Positions 8,312-17,270 of a stretch of 64,000 bases of DNA are shown piece after piece. Positions within the stretch are counted from its first letter, which is position 1; the number at the start of each line of letters is the position of its first letter. Under the pieces are notes generated by a model. That model saw only the letters and a list, made by a program, of their open reading frames with translations, had not been told where the DNA came from and ran no database searches. The DNA lies in the NCBI GenBank assembly GCA_965235975.1, contig CBDDZZ010000002.1:1-64000 (forward strand), in the 5' to 3' direction. The DNA is from Fontibacterium oligotrophicum. Its GTDB lineage: Bacteria; Pseudomonadota; Alphaproteobacteria; Pelagibacterales; Pelagibacteraceae. The position numbers were made by a program, and so were the translations under genes.

Positions 8312-8680
8312 ATGTTCTTTGAATACTTACAAAATTATCTAACTATTTTAATATTTTTGTTCGTCGCTATCGGGGTTGGAATAGCCTTTATCGTCGTTAA
8401 TTTTCTGTGCGCTCCAAGCAAACCCGATGCTGAAAAACTATCAGCTTACGAGTGCGGATTTGAGCCCTTTGGAGATTCAAGAATGAAGTTTGATGTGCGT
8501 TTTTATTTAGTATCTATTCTTTTTATTATTTTTGACCTTGAGGTTGCTTTCCTTTTTCCATGGGCAATCACCTTAGGTCAGATCGGCTCTTTGGGATTTT
8601 GGTCTATGATGATTTTCCTTGGAACTTTAACCGTTGGATTTATTTATGAGTGGAAAAAAGGAGCTTTGGATTGGGAATGA
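8312..8680 (+). CDS. nuoA: NADH-quinone oxidoreductase subunit A
   Basis: A 122-residue membrane-arm subunit of complex I with three transmembrane segments, near residues 9-32, 62-84 and 91-112. The family signature YECGFEPFGDSRMKFDVRFYL lies between the first two helices. The start is ATG at 8312, after the intergenic leader. The stop TGA overlaps the nuoB start as ATGA, typical of translational coupling. First gene of the nuoA-N operon, which couples NADH oxidation to ion pumping and quinone reduction. Confidence 0.97.
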   Translation: MFFEYLQNYLTILIFLFVAIGVGIAFIVVNFLCAPSKPDAEKLSAYECGFEPFGDSRMKFDVRFYLVSILFIIFDLEVAFLFPWAITLGQIGSLGFWSMMIFLGTLTVGFIYEWKKGALDWE

Positions 8681-9195
8681 TACAAAATAAATTAGACCAA
8701 GTTCCAGAAGAATTTAAAGAGCTTGCAAAAGAGTTTACTGAAAAAGGTTTTATAACAACCTCCAGTGAAAATTTAATTAATTGGGCAAGAACAGGCTCTT
8801 TACATTGGATGACCTTTGGACTTGCTTGTTGTGCAGTTGAGATGATGCAAACGTCCATGCCACGATATGATCTTGAAAGATTTGGAGCAGCTCCGCGAGC
8901 ATCCCCAAGACAATCCGATGTGATGATTGTTGCTGGAACTTTAACAAATAAAATGGCTCCAGCGCTTCGTAAAGTTTATGATCAAATGCCAGAGCCTCGT
9001 TATGTAATTTCCATGGGTAGCTGTGCCAATGGTGGTGGCTACTATCATTATTCATATGCTGTGGTTAGAGGTTGTGACCGGGTTGTTCCTGTTGATATTT
9101 ATGTTCCAGGTTGCCCACCATCTGCAGAGGCTTTGCTCTATGGAATATTACAATTACAGAAAAAAATTAGAAGAGAAGGCACAATCGAAAGATAA
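8677..9195 (+). CDS. nuoB: NADH-quinone oxidoreductase subunit B
   Basis: A connecting-arm subunit that holds iron-sulfur cluster N2. Cluster ligands are visible as the adjacent pair in GLACCAVEMM, then GSCANGGG and PGCPPSAEAL. ATG at 8677 is preferred because it overlaps the nuoA stop as ATGA; a GTG at 8650 in the same frame would extend 27 bases into nuoA and add residues without family character. About 172 residues, the usual size. The C-terminus is short and basic (KKIRREGTIER). Confidence 0.96.
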   Translation: MIQNKLDQVPEEFKELAKEFTEKGFITTSSENLINWARTGSLHWMTFGLACCAVEMMQTSMPRYDLERFGAAPRASPRQSDVMIVAGTLTNKMAPALRKVYDQMPEPRYVISMGSCANGGGYYHYSYAVVRGCDRVVPVDIYVPGCPPSAEALLYGILQLQKKIRREGTIER

Positions 9196-9197
9196 TT

Positions 9198-9782
9198 ATG
9201 CAAAAAGTAAACTTAGATCCAAATTTAAAGAGTGATTTTAAATCTTTAGTAATTAGCGAAAATTTTTCAGAACCAGTTCTTGAAATTTCAACGGAGGAGT
9301 TGCCAAAGTTATTAATTTATCTTCGTGATAGTAAAAGTTTAAGATTTAGACAGTTAGTTGATATTTTAGGTGTTGATTATCCAAAACGAGCTAACCGATT
9401 TGATGTTATCTATTTATTATTAAGTCACGAATTTAATAATCGAATTACTGTTAAGACTTCAGTTAAATTAGATGAAGCTCTACCAAGTGTGGTGCCAATA
9501 TTTCCGGTTGCAAATTGGTTTGAAAGGGAAGCTTTTGATATGTACGGAATTAAATTCACCAACCATCCAGATCTTCGACGAATTTTAACGGATTATGAAT
9601 TTGAAGGTTATCCGCTTAGGAAGGATTTTCCATTATCGGGTCATACAGAGGTTAGATATGACGATGAGCTTAAAAAAGTAGTGTATGAGCCAGTAAAACT
9701 AGCTCAAGCTTATAGAGATTTTGACTTTGAGTCCCCATGGGAGGGAACCAAGTACATTAAAAAAGAACAGGACAAGAGATAA
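9198..9782 (+). CDS. nuoC: NADH-quinone oxidoreductase subunit C
   Basis: A 194-residue peripheral-arm subunit, separate from NuoD as in alphaproteobacteria and mitochondria. Typical motifs are LVDILGVDYPKRANRFDVIY, WFEREAFDMYGIKF and HPDLRRILTDYEFEGYPLRK. It begins two bases after nuoB ends, and its stop overlaps the first base of nuoD. It helps seat the quinone-binding NuoD/NuoB unit. Confidence 0.97.
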   Translation: MQKVNLDPNLKSDFKSLVISENFSEPVLEISTEELPKLLIYLRDSKSLRFRQLVDILGVDYPKRANRFDVIYLLLSHEFNNRITVKTSVKLDEALPSVVPIFPVANWFEREAFDMYGIKFTNHPDLRRILTDYEFEGYPLRKDFPLSGHTEVRYDDELKKVVYEPVKLAQAYRDFDFESPWEGTKYIKKEQDKR

Positions 9783-10957
9783 TGGCTAAAGAAACAAAAA
9801 CAATGAATCTAAACTTTGGTCCGCAGCATCCTGCTGCGCACGGAGTATTAAGATTAATTCTTGAACTGGATGGTGAAGTAATTGAAAGAGCAGATCCACA
9901 TATTGGATTGCTTCATAGAGGAACGGAAAAATTAATTGAAAATAAAACCTACACTCAAGCAGTACCGTATTTTGATCGACTGGATTATGTTGCACCAATG
10001 AACCAAGAGCACGCCTTTGCTCTTGCCATTGAAAAATTATTAGAAATTAATGTTCCTGCACGAGGCAGTTATATTCGAGTTATATTTTGTGAGATTGGAA
10101 GAATTTTAAGTCACATTTTAAATATTACAACACAAGCATTGGATGTTGGTGCATTAACACCTTCACTTTGGGGTTTTGAAGAGAGAGAAAAGTTAATGGT
10201 ATTTTATGAGCGAGTTTCAGGTTCACGGTTGCATGCAAATTATTTTAGACCAGGTGGAGTTCATCAAGATTTTCCAGTTGGACTTAAAGAAGATATTTTA
10301 GAATTTTGTAAAAATTTTCCAAAGGTTATTGATGATTTAGAAAATTTATTAACTGATAATAGAATTTTTAAACAAAGAAATGTGGATATTGGTGTTGTCA
10401 GTCCGCAAGATGCAGTGGCTCATGGATTTTCCGGAGTGATGTTAAGGGGCTCTGGTATTCCTTGGGATTTAAGACGATCTCAGCCGTATGAAGTTTACGA
10501 CAAATTTAAATTTAAAATTCCAATTGGAAAAAATGGTGATTGTTATGATCGATATCTTTGTAGAATTGAGGAAATGAGAGAAAGTACAAAAATTATTATG
10601 GATGCTTTAAATACTATTCCAGATGGACCTGTGATGACAACCGATGGAAAAGTATCACCACCTTCAAGAGCTGCTATGAAAAAATCAATGGAAGCTTTAA
10701 TTCACCACTTTAAATTATTCACTGAAGGTTATCATGTTCCAAAAGGGGAAGTGTATGCTTGTGTTGAAGCACCTAAGGGTGAGTTTGGAGTTTATTTAAT
10801 TGCAGATGGTTCTAACAAACCTTACCGATGCAAAATTAAAGCACCGGGCTTTGCACATTTACAAGCAATGGATTATGTCGTGAAAGGTCATATGTTGGCA
10901 GATGTTCCAGCTGTACTTGGTTCAATGGATATTGTTTTTGGAGAAATTGATCGATGA
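9782..10957 (+). CDS. nuoD: NADH-quinone oxidoreductase subunit D
   Basis: A 391-residue 49-kDa-type subunit that forms the quinone site with NuoB. N-terminal LNFGPQHPAAHGVLRLILEL is the family signature, followed by GLLHRGTEKLIE and YFDRLDYVAPMNQEHAF. The C-terminus ends DIVFGEIDR, as in nearly all homologues. The length is normal and the frame intact. The stop overlaps nuoE by four bases (ATGA). Cytoplasmic face of the inner membrane. Confidence 0.98.
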   Translation: MAKETKTMNLNFGPQHPAAHGVLRLILELDGEVIERADPHIGLLHRGTEKLIENKTYTQAVPYFDRLDYVAPMNQEHAFALAIEKLLEINVPARGSYIRVIFCEIGRILSHILNITTQALDVGALTPSLWGFEEREKLMVFYERVSGSRLHANYFRPGGVHQDFPVGLKEDILEFCKNFPKVIDDLENLLTDNRIFKQRNVDIGVVSPQDAVAHGFSGVMLRGSGIPWDLRRSQPYEVYDKFKFKIPIGKNGDCYDRYLCRIEEMRESTKIIMDALNTIPDGPVMTTDGKVSPPSRAAMKKSMEALIHHFKLFTEGYHVPKGEVYACVEAPKGEFGVYLIADGSNKPYRCKIKAPGFAHLQAMDYVVKGHMLADVPAVLGSMDIVFGEIDR

Positions 10958-11550
10958 GTGGAAAACATGTTGCAAAAGATCAACCCGCTACATTTGAATT
11001 TGATGCAAATAATCAAAAACGTATTCAGGAGATTTTAAAAAAATACCCAGCAGAGCGAAAAAAGAGTGCAGTTATGCCACTTTTAGATCTAGCGCAAAGA
11101 CAGCATGACAATTGGATTCCAAATGCTGCAATTAGAAAAATCGGTGAGATTTTGGAAGTTCCTTACATAAACGTTTATGAAGTTGCAACTTTTTACACCA
11201 TGTACAATCTGGCGCCCGTTGGAAAATATTTCGTACAAGTCTGCACCACTTCTCCATGCATGATTAGAGGCTCTGGTAAAATTGTTAATCTTTGTAAAAA
11301 ACATATTTCTGAAAATGAAGGAAAATTAAGTAGTGATAAAAAAGCTTCATGGATTGAAGTGGAGTGTCTAGGCGCATGCGTAAGTGCACCAATGATGCAA
11401 ATCAATGATGACTTTTACGAAGATTTAACTGAGGAGACTGCAACTAAAATTTTTGAAGGAATAAAAAACGATAAGTTACCAAAACCAGGATCGCAAAAAG
11501 GGCGGGTGGGTTTTGAGCCAAGTAAACGATTATCATTGGTAAAAAATTAA
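10954..11550 (+). CDS. nuoE: NADH-quinone oxidoreductase subunit E
   Basis: A 198-residue thioredoxin-like subunit carrying a [2Fe-2S] cluster. Ligands are CTTSPC near residue 93 and ECLGAC near residue 133. N-terminal helices contain YPAERKKSAVMPLLDLAQRQ and the ATFYTMYNLAPVGK segment typical of the family. It works with NuoF in the NADH dehydrogenase module. It overlaps nuoD by four bases, and the next start, nuoF, follows the stop directly. Confidence 0.97.
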   Translation: MSGKHVAKDQPATFEFDANNQKRIQEILKKYPAERKKSAVMPLLDLAQRQHDNWIPNAAIRKIGEILEVPYINVYEVATFYTMYNLAPVGKYFVQVCTTSPCMIRGSGKIVNLCKKHISENEGKLSSDKKASWIEVECLGACVSAPMMQINDDFYEDLTEETATKIFEGIKNDKLPKPGSQKGRVGFEPSKRLSLVKN

Positions 11551-12823
11551 ATGCTACAGGATAAAGATAGAATATTTACAAATTTATATGGTGACTTTGG
11601 CAGAGATATTAAATCTGCAAAAGCTCGAGGGGATTGGAAAGATACAAAAGATATTATCGCTAAGGGAAAAGATTGGATTATTAATGAAGTTAAACTTTCA
11701 GAACTTCGTGGTCGAGGTGGCGCTGGATTTCCAACGGGAGTTAAATGGTCCTTTGCGCCAAAGGAAGTCAAACCAGGTCGACCTCATTATTTAGTTATCA
11801 ATGCCGATGAGTCTGAACCTGGAACTTGTAAAGACAGAGATATTTTAAGATTTGAACCTCAAAAATTAATTGAGGGATGTTTAATTGCATCTTATGCAGT
11901 GAATGCAAACACCTGTTATATTTATATTCGCGGAGAATATATTGCTGAAAGTAAAATTTTACAGGAAGCAATCGATGAAGCTTATAAAGAAGGATTAATT
12001 GGAAAAAATGCTTGCGGCACTGGATTTAATTTAGATATTTATATTCATCTTGGTGCTGGTGCATATATCTGCGGAGAAGAAACAGCATTACTTGAAAGCT
12101 TAGAAGGAAACAAAGGTCAGCCAAGATTAAAACCACCTTTCCCAGCTTTAATTGGTCTTTATGGATGTCCAACCATTGTAAACAATGTTGAAACCATTGC
12201 GGTGGTGCCAACCATATTAAGAAGAGGTGGAAAATGGTTTGCAGGATTTGGACGAGCTAAAAATACAGGAACAAAAATTTTCTGCATTTCTGGAAATGTA
12301 AATAACCCATGTAATGTGGAAGAAGAAATGGGAATTCCCCTTAAAGATTTAATTGAAAAACATGCAGGTGGAGTAATTGGTGGATGGGATAATTTACAAG
12401 CAGTTATTCCAGGTGGATCTTCAATGCCGTTATTAAGTAAAAAAATTTGCGATACCATAAAAATGGATTTTGATGCATTAGTTGAAGCTAAAAGTGGTCT
12501 TGGAACTGCTGGAATTGTCGTAATCGATAAGTCGCAAGATATAGTTAAAGTTATAGCCAGAATTGCTAGATTTTATAAGCATGAAAGCTGCGGTCAGTGC
12601 ACTCCATGCCGAGAAGGCTCTGGTTGGATGTGGAGAATGTTAGAGAGAATTGCAAAAGGGCGATGCTGAAGTTCATGAATTAGACATGTTAATGGATGTA
12701 ACTAAACAAATTGAAGGTCATACCATTTGTGCATTCGGTGAGGGATCCTCTTGGCCAGTTCAGGGTTTACTAAGACACTTTAGAACTGAAATGGAAGATA
12801 GATTAACAAATAAAAATATATAG
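11551..12823 (+). CDS. nuoF: NADH-quinone oxidoreductase subunit F, one frameshift
   Basis: The NADH- and FMN-binding subunit. Visible motifs are ELRGRGGAGFPTGVKW (FMN/NADH site), CGEETALLESLEG, and ESCGQCTPCREG, which supplies three Cys ligands of the N3 cluster. The first frame stops at 12669. One extra G in the run at 12658-12660 explains this: beyond it the frame reads DAEVHELDMLMDVTKQIEGH, then TICAFGEGSSWPVQG with the fourth cluster Cys, to TAG at 12821-12823. Total length of 1273 bases is one over a multiple of three, consistent with one insertion in a gene of about 423 residues. An error in the sequence is likelier than a loss of complex I. Confidence 0.93.
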
Positions 12824-14860
12824 ATGCCAAAAGTTAAAGTAGATGGAATTGAAGTAGAAGTGCCACAGGGCGCAACGGTGTTGCAGGCTTGTGAAGTTGC
12901 TGGAAAAGAAATTCCAAGATTTTGTTATCACGAAAGATTATCCATCGCTGGAAATTGTAGAATGTGTTTAGTTGAGATGGAAAAATCTCCAAAGCCTGTT
13001 GCTTCATGTGCAATGCCAGTGGCCGACGGCCAAGTAATTTATACCAATACTGAAATGGTAAAAAAAGCAAGACAAGGTGTAATGGAGTTCTTGCTTATCA
13101 ATCACCCTTTAGATTGTCCTATTTGTGATCAAGGCGGAGAGTGTGATCTACAAGATCAATCGATGAAATATGGAGTTGATAAATCTCGATACGAATTAAA
13201 TAAAAGATCAGTAAAAGAAAAATATATGGGACCGTTAATCAAAACGGTTATGACAAGATGTATTCATTGTACTCGTTGTATTCGTTTTGCATCTGAAGTT
13301 GCAGGTGTTCCAGATCTTGGTGCAATCAACCGTGGTGAAAATATGGAAGTGACAACATATTTAGAAAAAACCATAGACTCAGAATTATCAGCAAACGTTA
13401 TAGATCTTTGTCCAGTTGGCGCCTTAACATCAAAGCCTTATGCTTTTGAAGCAAGACCTTGGGAGTTAACTAAGACAGAAAGCATCGATGTTATGGATGC
13501 AGTTGGATCAAATATTCGTGTGGATACTAAAGGTTGGGAAGTTAAAAGAATTCTGCCAAGATTAAATGATGAAATTAATGAGGAGTGGATTAGCGACAAG
13601 TCTCGTTATGCTTGCGATGGATTATTGAAAAACCGATTAGATACTCCTTTTATTAAAGTGGATGGAAAACTTAAAGCATGTAGCTGGGATGAGGCTTTTA
13701 AATTTATTTTAGATAACACAAAGGGTTTTACAGGAGATAAAGTTTTTGGAGCAGTTGGAGATTTAGTGGATGTTGAAAGTATGTATATGTTTAAGAAATT
13801 TTTCAAAGATGTTTTATCTTCAGACAATATTGATTTTAGACCAACCAATTATCACATCGATACATCTCATAAGGCTAATTATCTTTTCAACACATCTATC
13901 GCTCGTTTAGAAGAAGCGGATTTAGTAGTTTTAGTTGGAACCAATCCAAGACTTGAAGCGACCATTTTAAATGCTCGTATTAGAAAGGCTTATTTAGCTA
14001 GAAAAACCAAGGTTTATTCAATCGGTGATGTAGGGGAACTTACTTATCCCCATGAAAATGTTGGTTCTTCATTTTCTGCAATAGGTGAAATTTTAGCAAA
14101 AAATGGAAAAATTTATAACAGTCTTAAATCTGCAAAGAAGCCAGTATTTATAATTGGTGAATCTGGACTGAGTTCAAATGGTGAATATGTATTAGAGTCC
14201 GTTAAAAAGATTTTAAAAGAAAATAATTTTATAAACAATGATTGGAATGGTTTAAATATTTTACATCAAAACGCATCTAGTGTTGGTGCAATTTATTTAA
14301 ATTTAATCAAAACTAATTTTTTAGATAAATTGAATGATGATATTTTAAAAGTAGTTTATCTTTTAGGTGCAGACCAGATTAAGATTAATACTAAAAATAA
14401 ATTTATAATTTATCAAGGATCCCATGGTGGATTGAATAGTAAAATTGCAGATGTAATTTTACCAGGTGCAGCTTACACAGAAAAACAAGGTTTATATGTT
14501 AATACCGAAGGTAGAGTTCAAAATGCAAATAAAGCAAGTTTTCCTCCAGGCGATGCTAAAGAGGATTGGAAAATATTTAGAGCTTTGTCTGAGGTTTATA
14601 AAAAAACAATTGATATTAACACCCATGAAATTTTAAGAGAAAATTTATTTAAAGATTTTCCAATCTTTAAGGATATAGATCAATTACCAACTTCTTCATT
14701 AGAAACTTTAACATATAAAAATATTACTCCGATAAATGGCAATATTAAAATTGCTGATTTTGATTTTTATTTTTCAAACATCATTGCAGCTTCCTCTAAG
14801 ACAATGGATGAATGTAAAAAAGCAAAACAAGTTTTGCAAAAAACGGGAACGGATAACTAA
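12824..14860 (+). CDS. nuoG: NADH-quinone oxidoreductase subunit G
   Basis: A 678-residue peripheral-arm subunit with three iron-sulfur clusters. The N-terminal ferredoxin-like domain has CYHERLSIAGNCRMC for [2Fe-2S]. CDQGGECDLQDQ follows with the preceding His/Cys set, then CIHCTRCIRF and CPVGALTSKP for [4Fe-4S] clusters. The C-terminal part is molybdopterin-oxidoreductase-like but carries no cofactor. Length fits the mitochondrial/alphaproteobacterial type rather than the longer E. coli type. It begins at the base after the nuoF stop and overlaps nuoH by one base. Confidence 0.97.
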   Translation: MPKVKVDGIEVEVPQGATVLQACEVAGKEIPRFCYHERLSIAGNCRMCLVEMEKSPKPVASCAMPVADGQVIYTNTEMVKKARQGVMEFLLINHPLDCPICDQGGECDLQDQSMKYGVDKSRYELNKRSVKEKYMGPLIKTVMTRCIHCTRCIRFASEVAGVPDLGAINRGENMEVTTYLEKTIDSELSANVIDLCPVGALTSKPYAFEARPWELTKTESIDVMDAVGSNIRVDTKGWEVKRILPRLNDEINEEWISDKSRYACDGLLKNRLDTPFIKVDGKLKACSWDEAFKFILDNTKGFTGDKVFGAVGDLVDVESMYMFKKFFKDVLSSDNIDFRPTNYHIDTSHKANYLFNTSIARLEEADLVVLVGTNPRLEATILNARIRKAYLARKTKVYSIGDVGELTYPHENVGSSFSAIGEILAKNGKIYNSLKSAKKPVFIIGESGLSSNGEYVLESVKKILKENNFINNDWNGLNILHQNASSVGAIYLNLIKTNFLDKLNDDILKVVYLLGADQIKINTKNKFIIYQGSHGGLNSKIADVILPGAAYTEKQGLYVNTEGRVQNANKASFPPGDAKEDWKIFRALSEVYKKTIDINTHEILRENLFKDFPIFKDIDQLPTSSLETLTYKNITPINGNIKIADFDFYFSNIIAASSKTMDECKKAKQVLQKTGTDN

Positions 14861-15861
14861 TGTTGTTTGAATATTTAAATATTGTTCTCTATGATCTTTT
14901 AAAGATTACCGCACTACTTGTTCCAGTTTTAATTGCTGTTGCAATGATTGTTTGGGTAGATCGAAGAGTATGGGGAGCAGTGCAACTTAGAAAAGGACCT
15001 AACGTTGTTGGACCCTTTGGATTATTACAAACTGCTGCCGATGCACTTAAATATATTTTTAAAGAAGTAATTATTCCAATCCATGCAAATAAAGTTATTT
15101 TTATAATTGCACCTATTGTGACCATGTCCTTAGCATTAATTGCTTGGGCAGTTATTCCATTTAGTGAAACTTTAGTACTTGCAAATATTAATGTTGGAAT
15201 TTTATATATTTTTGCAGTCTCTTCCCTTGGGGTTTATGGAATTATCATGGCAGGGTGGGCTTCAAATTCTAAGTATCCATTTTTAGGAGCACTTAGATCT
15301 GCTGCACAGATGGTTTCTTACGAAGTCTCCATTGGATTTATTATTATTACCGTTTTGCTATGTGCAGGTTCTTTAAACCTAGTAGATATCGTCCTTGCAC
15401 AGAAGAATATTTGGTATGCCATCCCATTATTCCCAATGTTTGTTATCTTTTTTATCTCTGCACTTGCAGAAACCAATAGACCTCCCTTTGATCTACCAGA
15501 GGCTGAAGCTGAGTTAGTTGCTGGATATCAAACTGAATATTCTGGAATGATGTATGCTCTATTCTGGTTAGGTGAATATGCAAATATTTTACTTTTATGT
15601 GGCCTTGGTTCAGTTTTATTTTTAGGCGGCTGGTTATCTCCAATAGATGCTTATCCGTTTAATGCAATCCCGGCCCCACTTTGGTTAATATTTAAAATAT
15701 TATTTTTATTTATTTTATTTGCTTTGGTTAAAGCCATAGTGCCTCGATATCGATATGATCAATTAATGAGATTAGGTTGGAAAGTGTTTTTACCATTCTC
15801 ATTATTCTGGGTGGTGTTAACAGCGGCGTTTTTATATTTTTTTAACTTATTACCAAAATGA
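14860..15861 (+). CDS. nuoH: NADH-quinone oxidoreductase subunit H
   Basis: A 333-residue membrane subunit with about eight transmembrane helices that forms part of the quinone channel. Signatures are VDRRVWGAVQLRKGPNVVGP near the N-terminus, AETNRPPFDLPEAEAELVAG with its acidic loop, and PRYRYDQLMRLGWKVFLP near the C-terminus. The stop overlaps the nuoI start by four bases. Frame and length are normal. Confidence 0.98.
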   Translation: MLFEYLNIVLYDLLKITALLVPVLIAVAMIVWVDRRVWGAVQLRKGPNVVGPFGLLQTAADALKYIFKEVIIPIHANKVIFIIAPIVTMSLALIAWAVIPFSETLVLANINVGILYIFAVSSLGVYGIIMAGWASNSKYPFLGALRSAAQMVSYEVSIGFIIITVLLCAGSLNLVDIVLAQKNIWYAIPLFPMFVIFFISALAETNRPPFDLPEAEAELVAGYQTEYSGMMYALFWLGEYANILLLCGLGSVLFLGGWLSPIDAYPFNAIPAPLWLIFKILFLFILFALVKAIVPRYRYDQLMRLGWKVFLPFSLFWVVLTAAFLYFFNLLPK

Positions 15862-16349
15862 AATTAAAATTTTCTAGAATATTAAAAATTATCTTTTTGT
15901 CTGAATTTGTTAAGGGACTTTATATTGCCTTCATTTATATGTTCAAAAGAAGAGCAACTTTAAATTATCCTTTTGAGAAAGGTTCAATCAGTCCAAGATT
16001 TAGAGGGGAGCATGCATTACGACGTTATCCAGATGGAGAAGAAAGATGCATTGCTTGCAAACTTTGTGAAGCAGTTTGTCCAGCTCAAGCTATTACCATT
16101 GAAGCAGAACCTCGTGAGGATGGATCTAGAAGAACCACACGATACGACATTGATATGTTGAAATGTATCTACTGTGGTCTTTGCCAAGAATCTTGTCCTG
16201 TGGATGCAATTGTTCAAGGACCTAATTTTGAATTTGCAACGGAAACTAGAGAAGAGTTGTATTACAATAAAGAAAAACTTTTAGAAAATGGTGATCGTTG
16301 GGAAAAAGAATTAGCTCATAACATTAAGGTAGATAAATCGTTTCGATGA
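15858..16349 (+). CDS. nuoI: NADH-quinone oxidoreductase subunit I
   Basis: A 163-residue ferredoxin-like subunit with two [4Fe-4S] clusters (N6a and N6b). The two ligand sets are CIACKLCEAVCPAQAI and CIYCGLCQESCPVDAI, each CxxCxxCxxxCP. The N-terminus is an amphipathic or hydrophobic helix that sits on the membrane. It relays electrons to NuoB. Start and stop overlap both neighbours by four bases. Confidence 0.98.
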   Translation: MKLKFSRILKIIFLSEFVKGLYIAFIYMFKRRATLNYPFEKGSISPRFRGEHALRRYPDGEERCIACKLCEAVCPAQAITIEAEPREDGSRRTTRYDIDMLKCIYCGLCQESCPVDAIVQGPNFEFATETREELYYNKEKLLENGDRWEKELAHNIKVDKSFR

Positions 16350-16966
16350 TTGCGCACGCGTTAATTTTTTACCTGTTGTCCTCAATAACTATTCTCTCAA
16401 GTATTATGGTTATTTCTTCAAAAAATACCGTTCATTCAGTTTTCTTTTTAATTTTAGCCTTTGTAAATGTTTCCTGCTTATTCATTATGATCGGAGCTGA
16501 GTTTGTTGGAATGATTTTATTAATTGTTTATGTAGGCGCCGTTGCAGTTTTATTTTTATTCGTGGTGATGATGTTAGAGGGAAATTTTATAAAAATTAAA
16601 CAAGGCTTTTTACAGTACATGCCCTTTGGATTGTTAATTGCTGCAGTTATATTTTTTGAATTAATAATTATCATTGGCAGCTGGCAGTATAGACCTGAAT
16701 TTATTAAGACCGCTAAAATTGCATACGATGCAAATGAGACCAACACTGAGCAAATTGGAAAATTACTTTACACCGATTATTTCTTACCATTTCAGTTATC
16801 TGGAGTGGTTTTGTTAGTGGCTATGATAGGGGCTATTTTATTAACTTTTAGACGTAGAGATAACATTAAAAGACAGGATATTTTAAAGCAGTCATCTCGT
16901 GAAAGGGAGGACTCCATTGAGCTTGCAGATCCTGAGAGCAATAAGGGAGTGAAGATTAATGATTGA
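16346..16966 (+). CDS. nuoJ: NADH-quinone oxidoreductase subunit J
   Basis: A 206-residue membrane subunit with five predicted helices. The third contains GAEFVGMILLIVYVGAVAVL, the conserved pi-bulge helix involved in coupling. The C-terminus is long, charged and cytoplasmic (RRRDNIKRQDILKQSSRERE). It overlaps nuoI by four bases and nuoK by eight, so translation of this part of the operon is probably tightly coupled. Confidence 0.96.
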   Translation: MIAHALIFYLLSSITILSSIMVISSKNTVHSVFFLILAFVNVSCLFIMIGAEFVGMILLIVYVGAVAVLFLFVVMMLEGNFIKIKQGFLQYMPFGLLIAAVIFFELIIIIGSWQYRPEFIKTAKIAYDANETNTEQIGKLLYTDYFLPFQLSGVVLLVAMIGAILLTFRRRDNIKRQDILKQSSREREDSIELADPESNKGVKIND

Positions 16967-17270
16967 AGTTACATTAGCCCATTATCTTTTTTTATCAGCA
17001 ATTATTTTTACACTTGGAGTTTTTGGAATATTCGTAAATCGTAAAAACGTAATCGTTATTTTAATGTCCATTGAATTAATTTTACTTTCGGTAAACATCA
17101 ACCTCGTTGCATTTTCTGTTTATTTACAAAATATTACAGGGCAAATTTTTACACTTTTTATTTTAACGGTTGCAGCTGCAGAGGCTGCAATTGGACTTGC
17201 CATACTTGTTGTCTTTTTTAGAAATAAAGGATCGATTCAAGTTGAAGATATCAACTCGATGAAAGGTTAA
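16959..17270 (+). CDS. nuoK: NADH-quinone oxidoreductase subunit K
   Basis: A 103-residue subunit with three transmembrane helices. Conserved membrane glutamates are visible in MSIELILLSVNIN and AAAEAAIGLAILV. The length is standard. It overlaps nuoJ, and the nuoL start follows its stop directly. Part of the proton-translocating membrane arm. Confidence 0.97.
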   Translation: MIEVTLAHYLFLSAIIFTLGVFGIFVNRKNVIVILMSIELILLSVNINLVAFSVYLQNITGQIFTLFILTVAAAEAAIGLAILVVFFRNKGSIQVEDINSMKG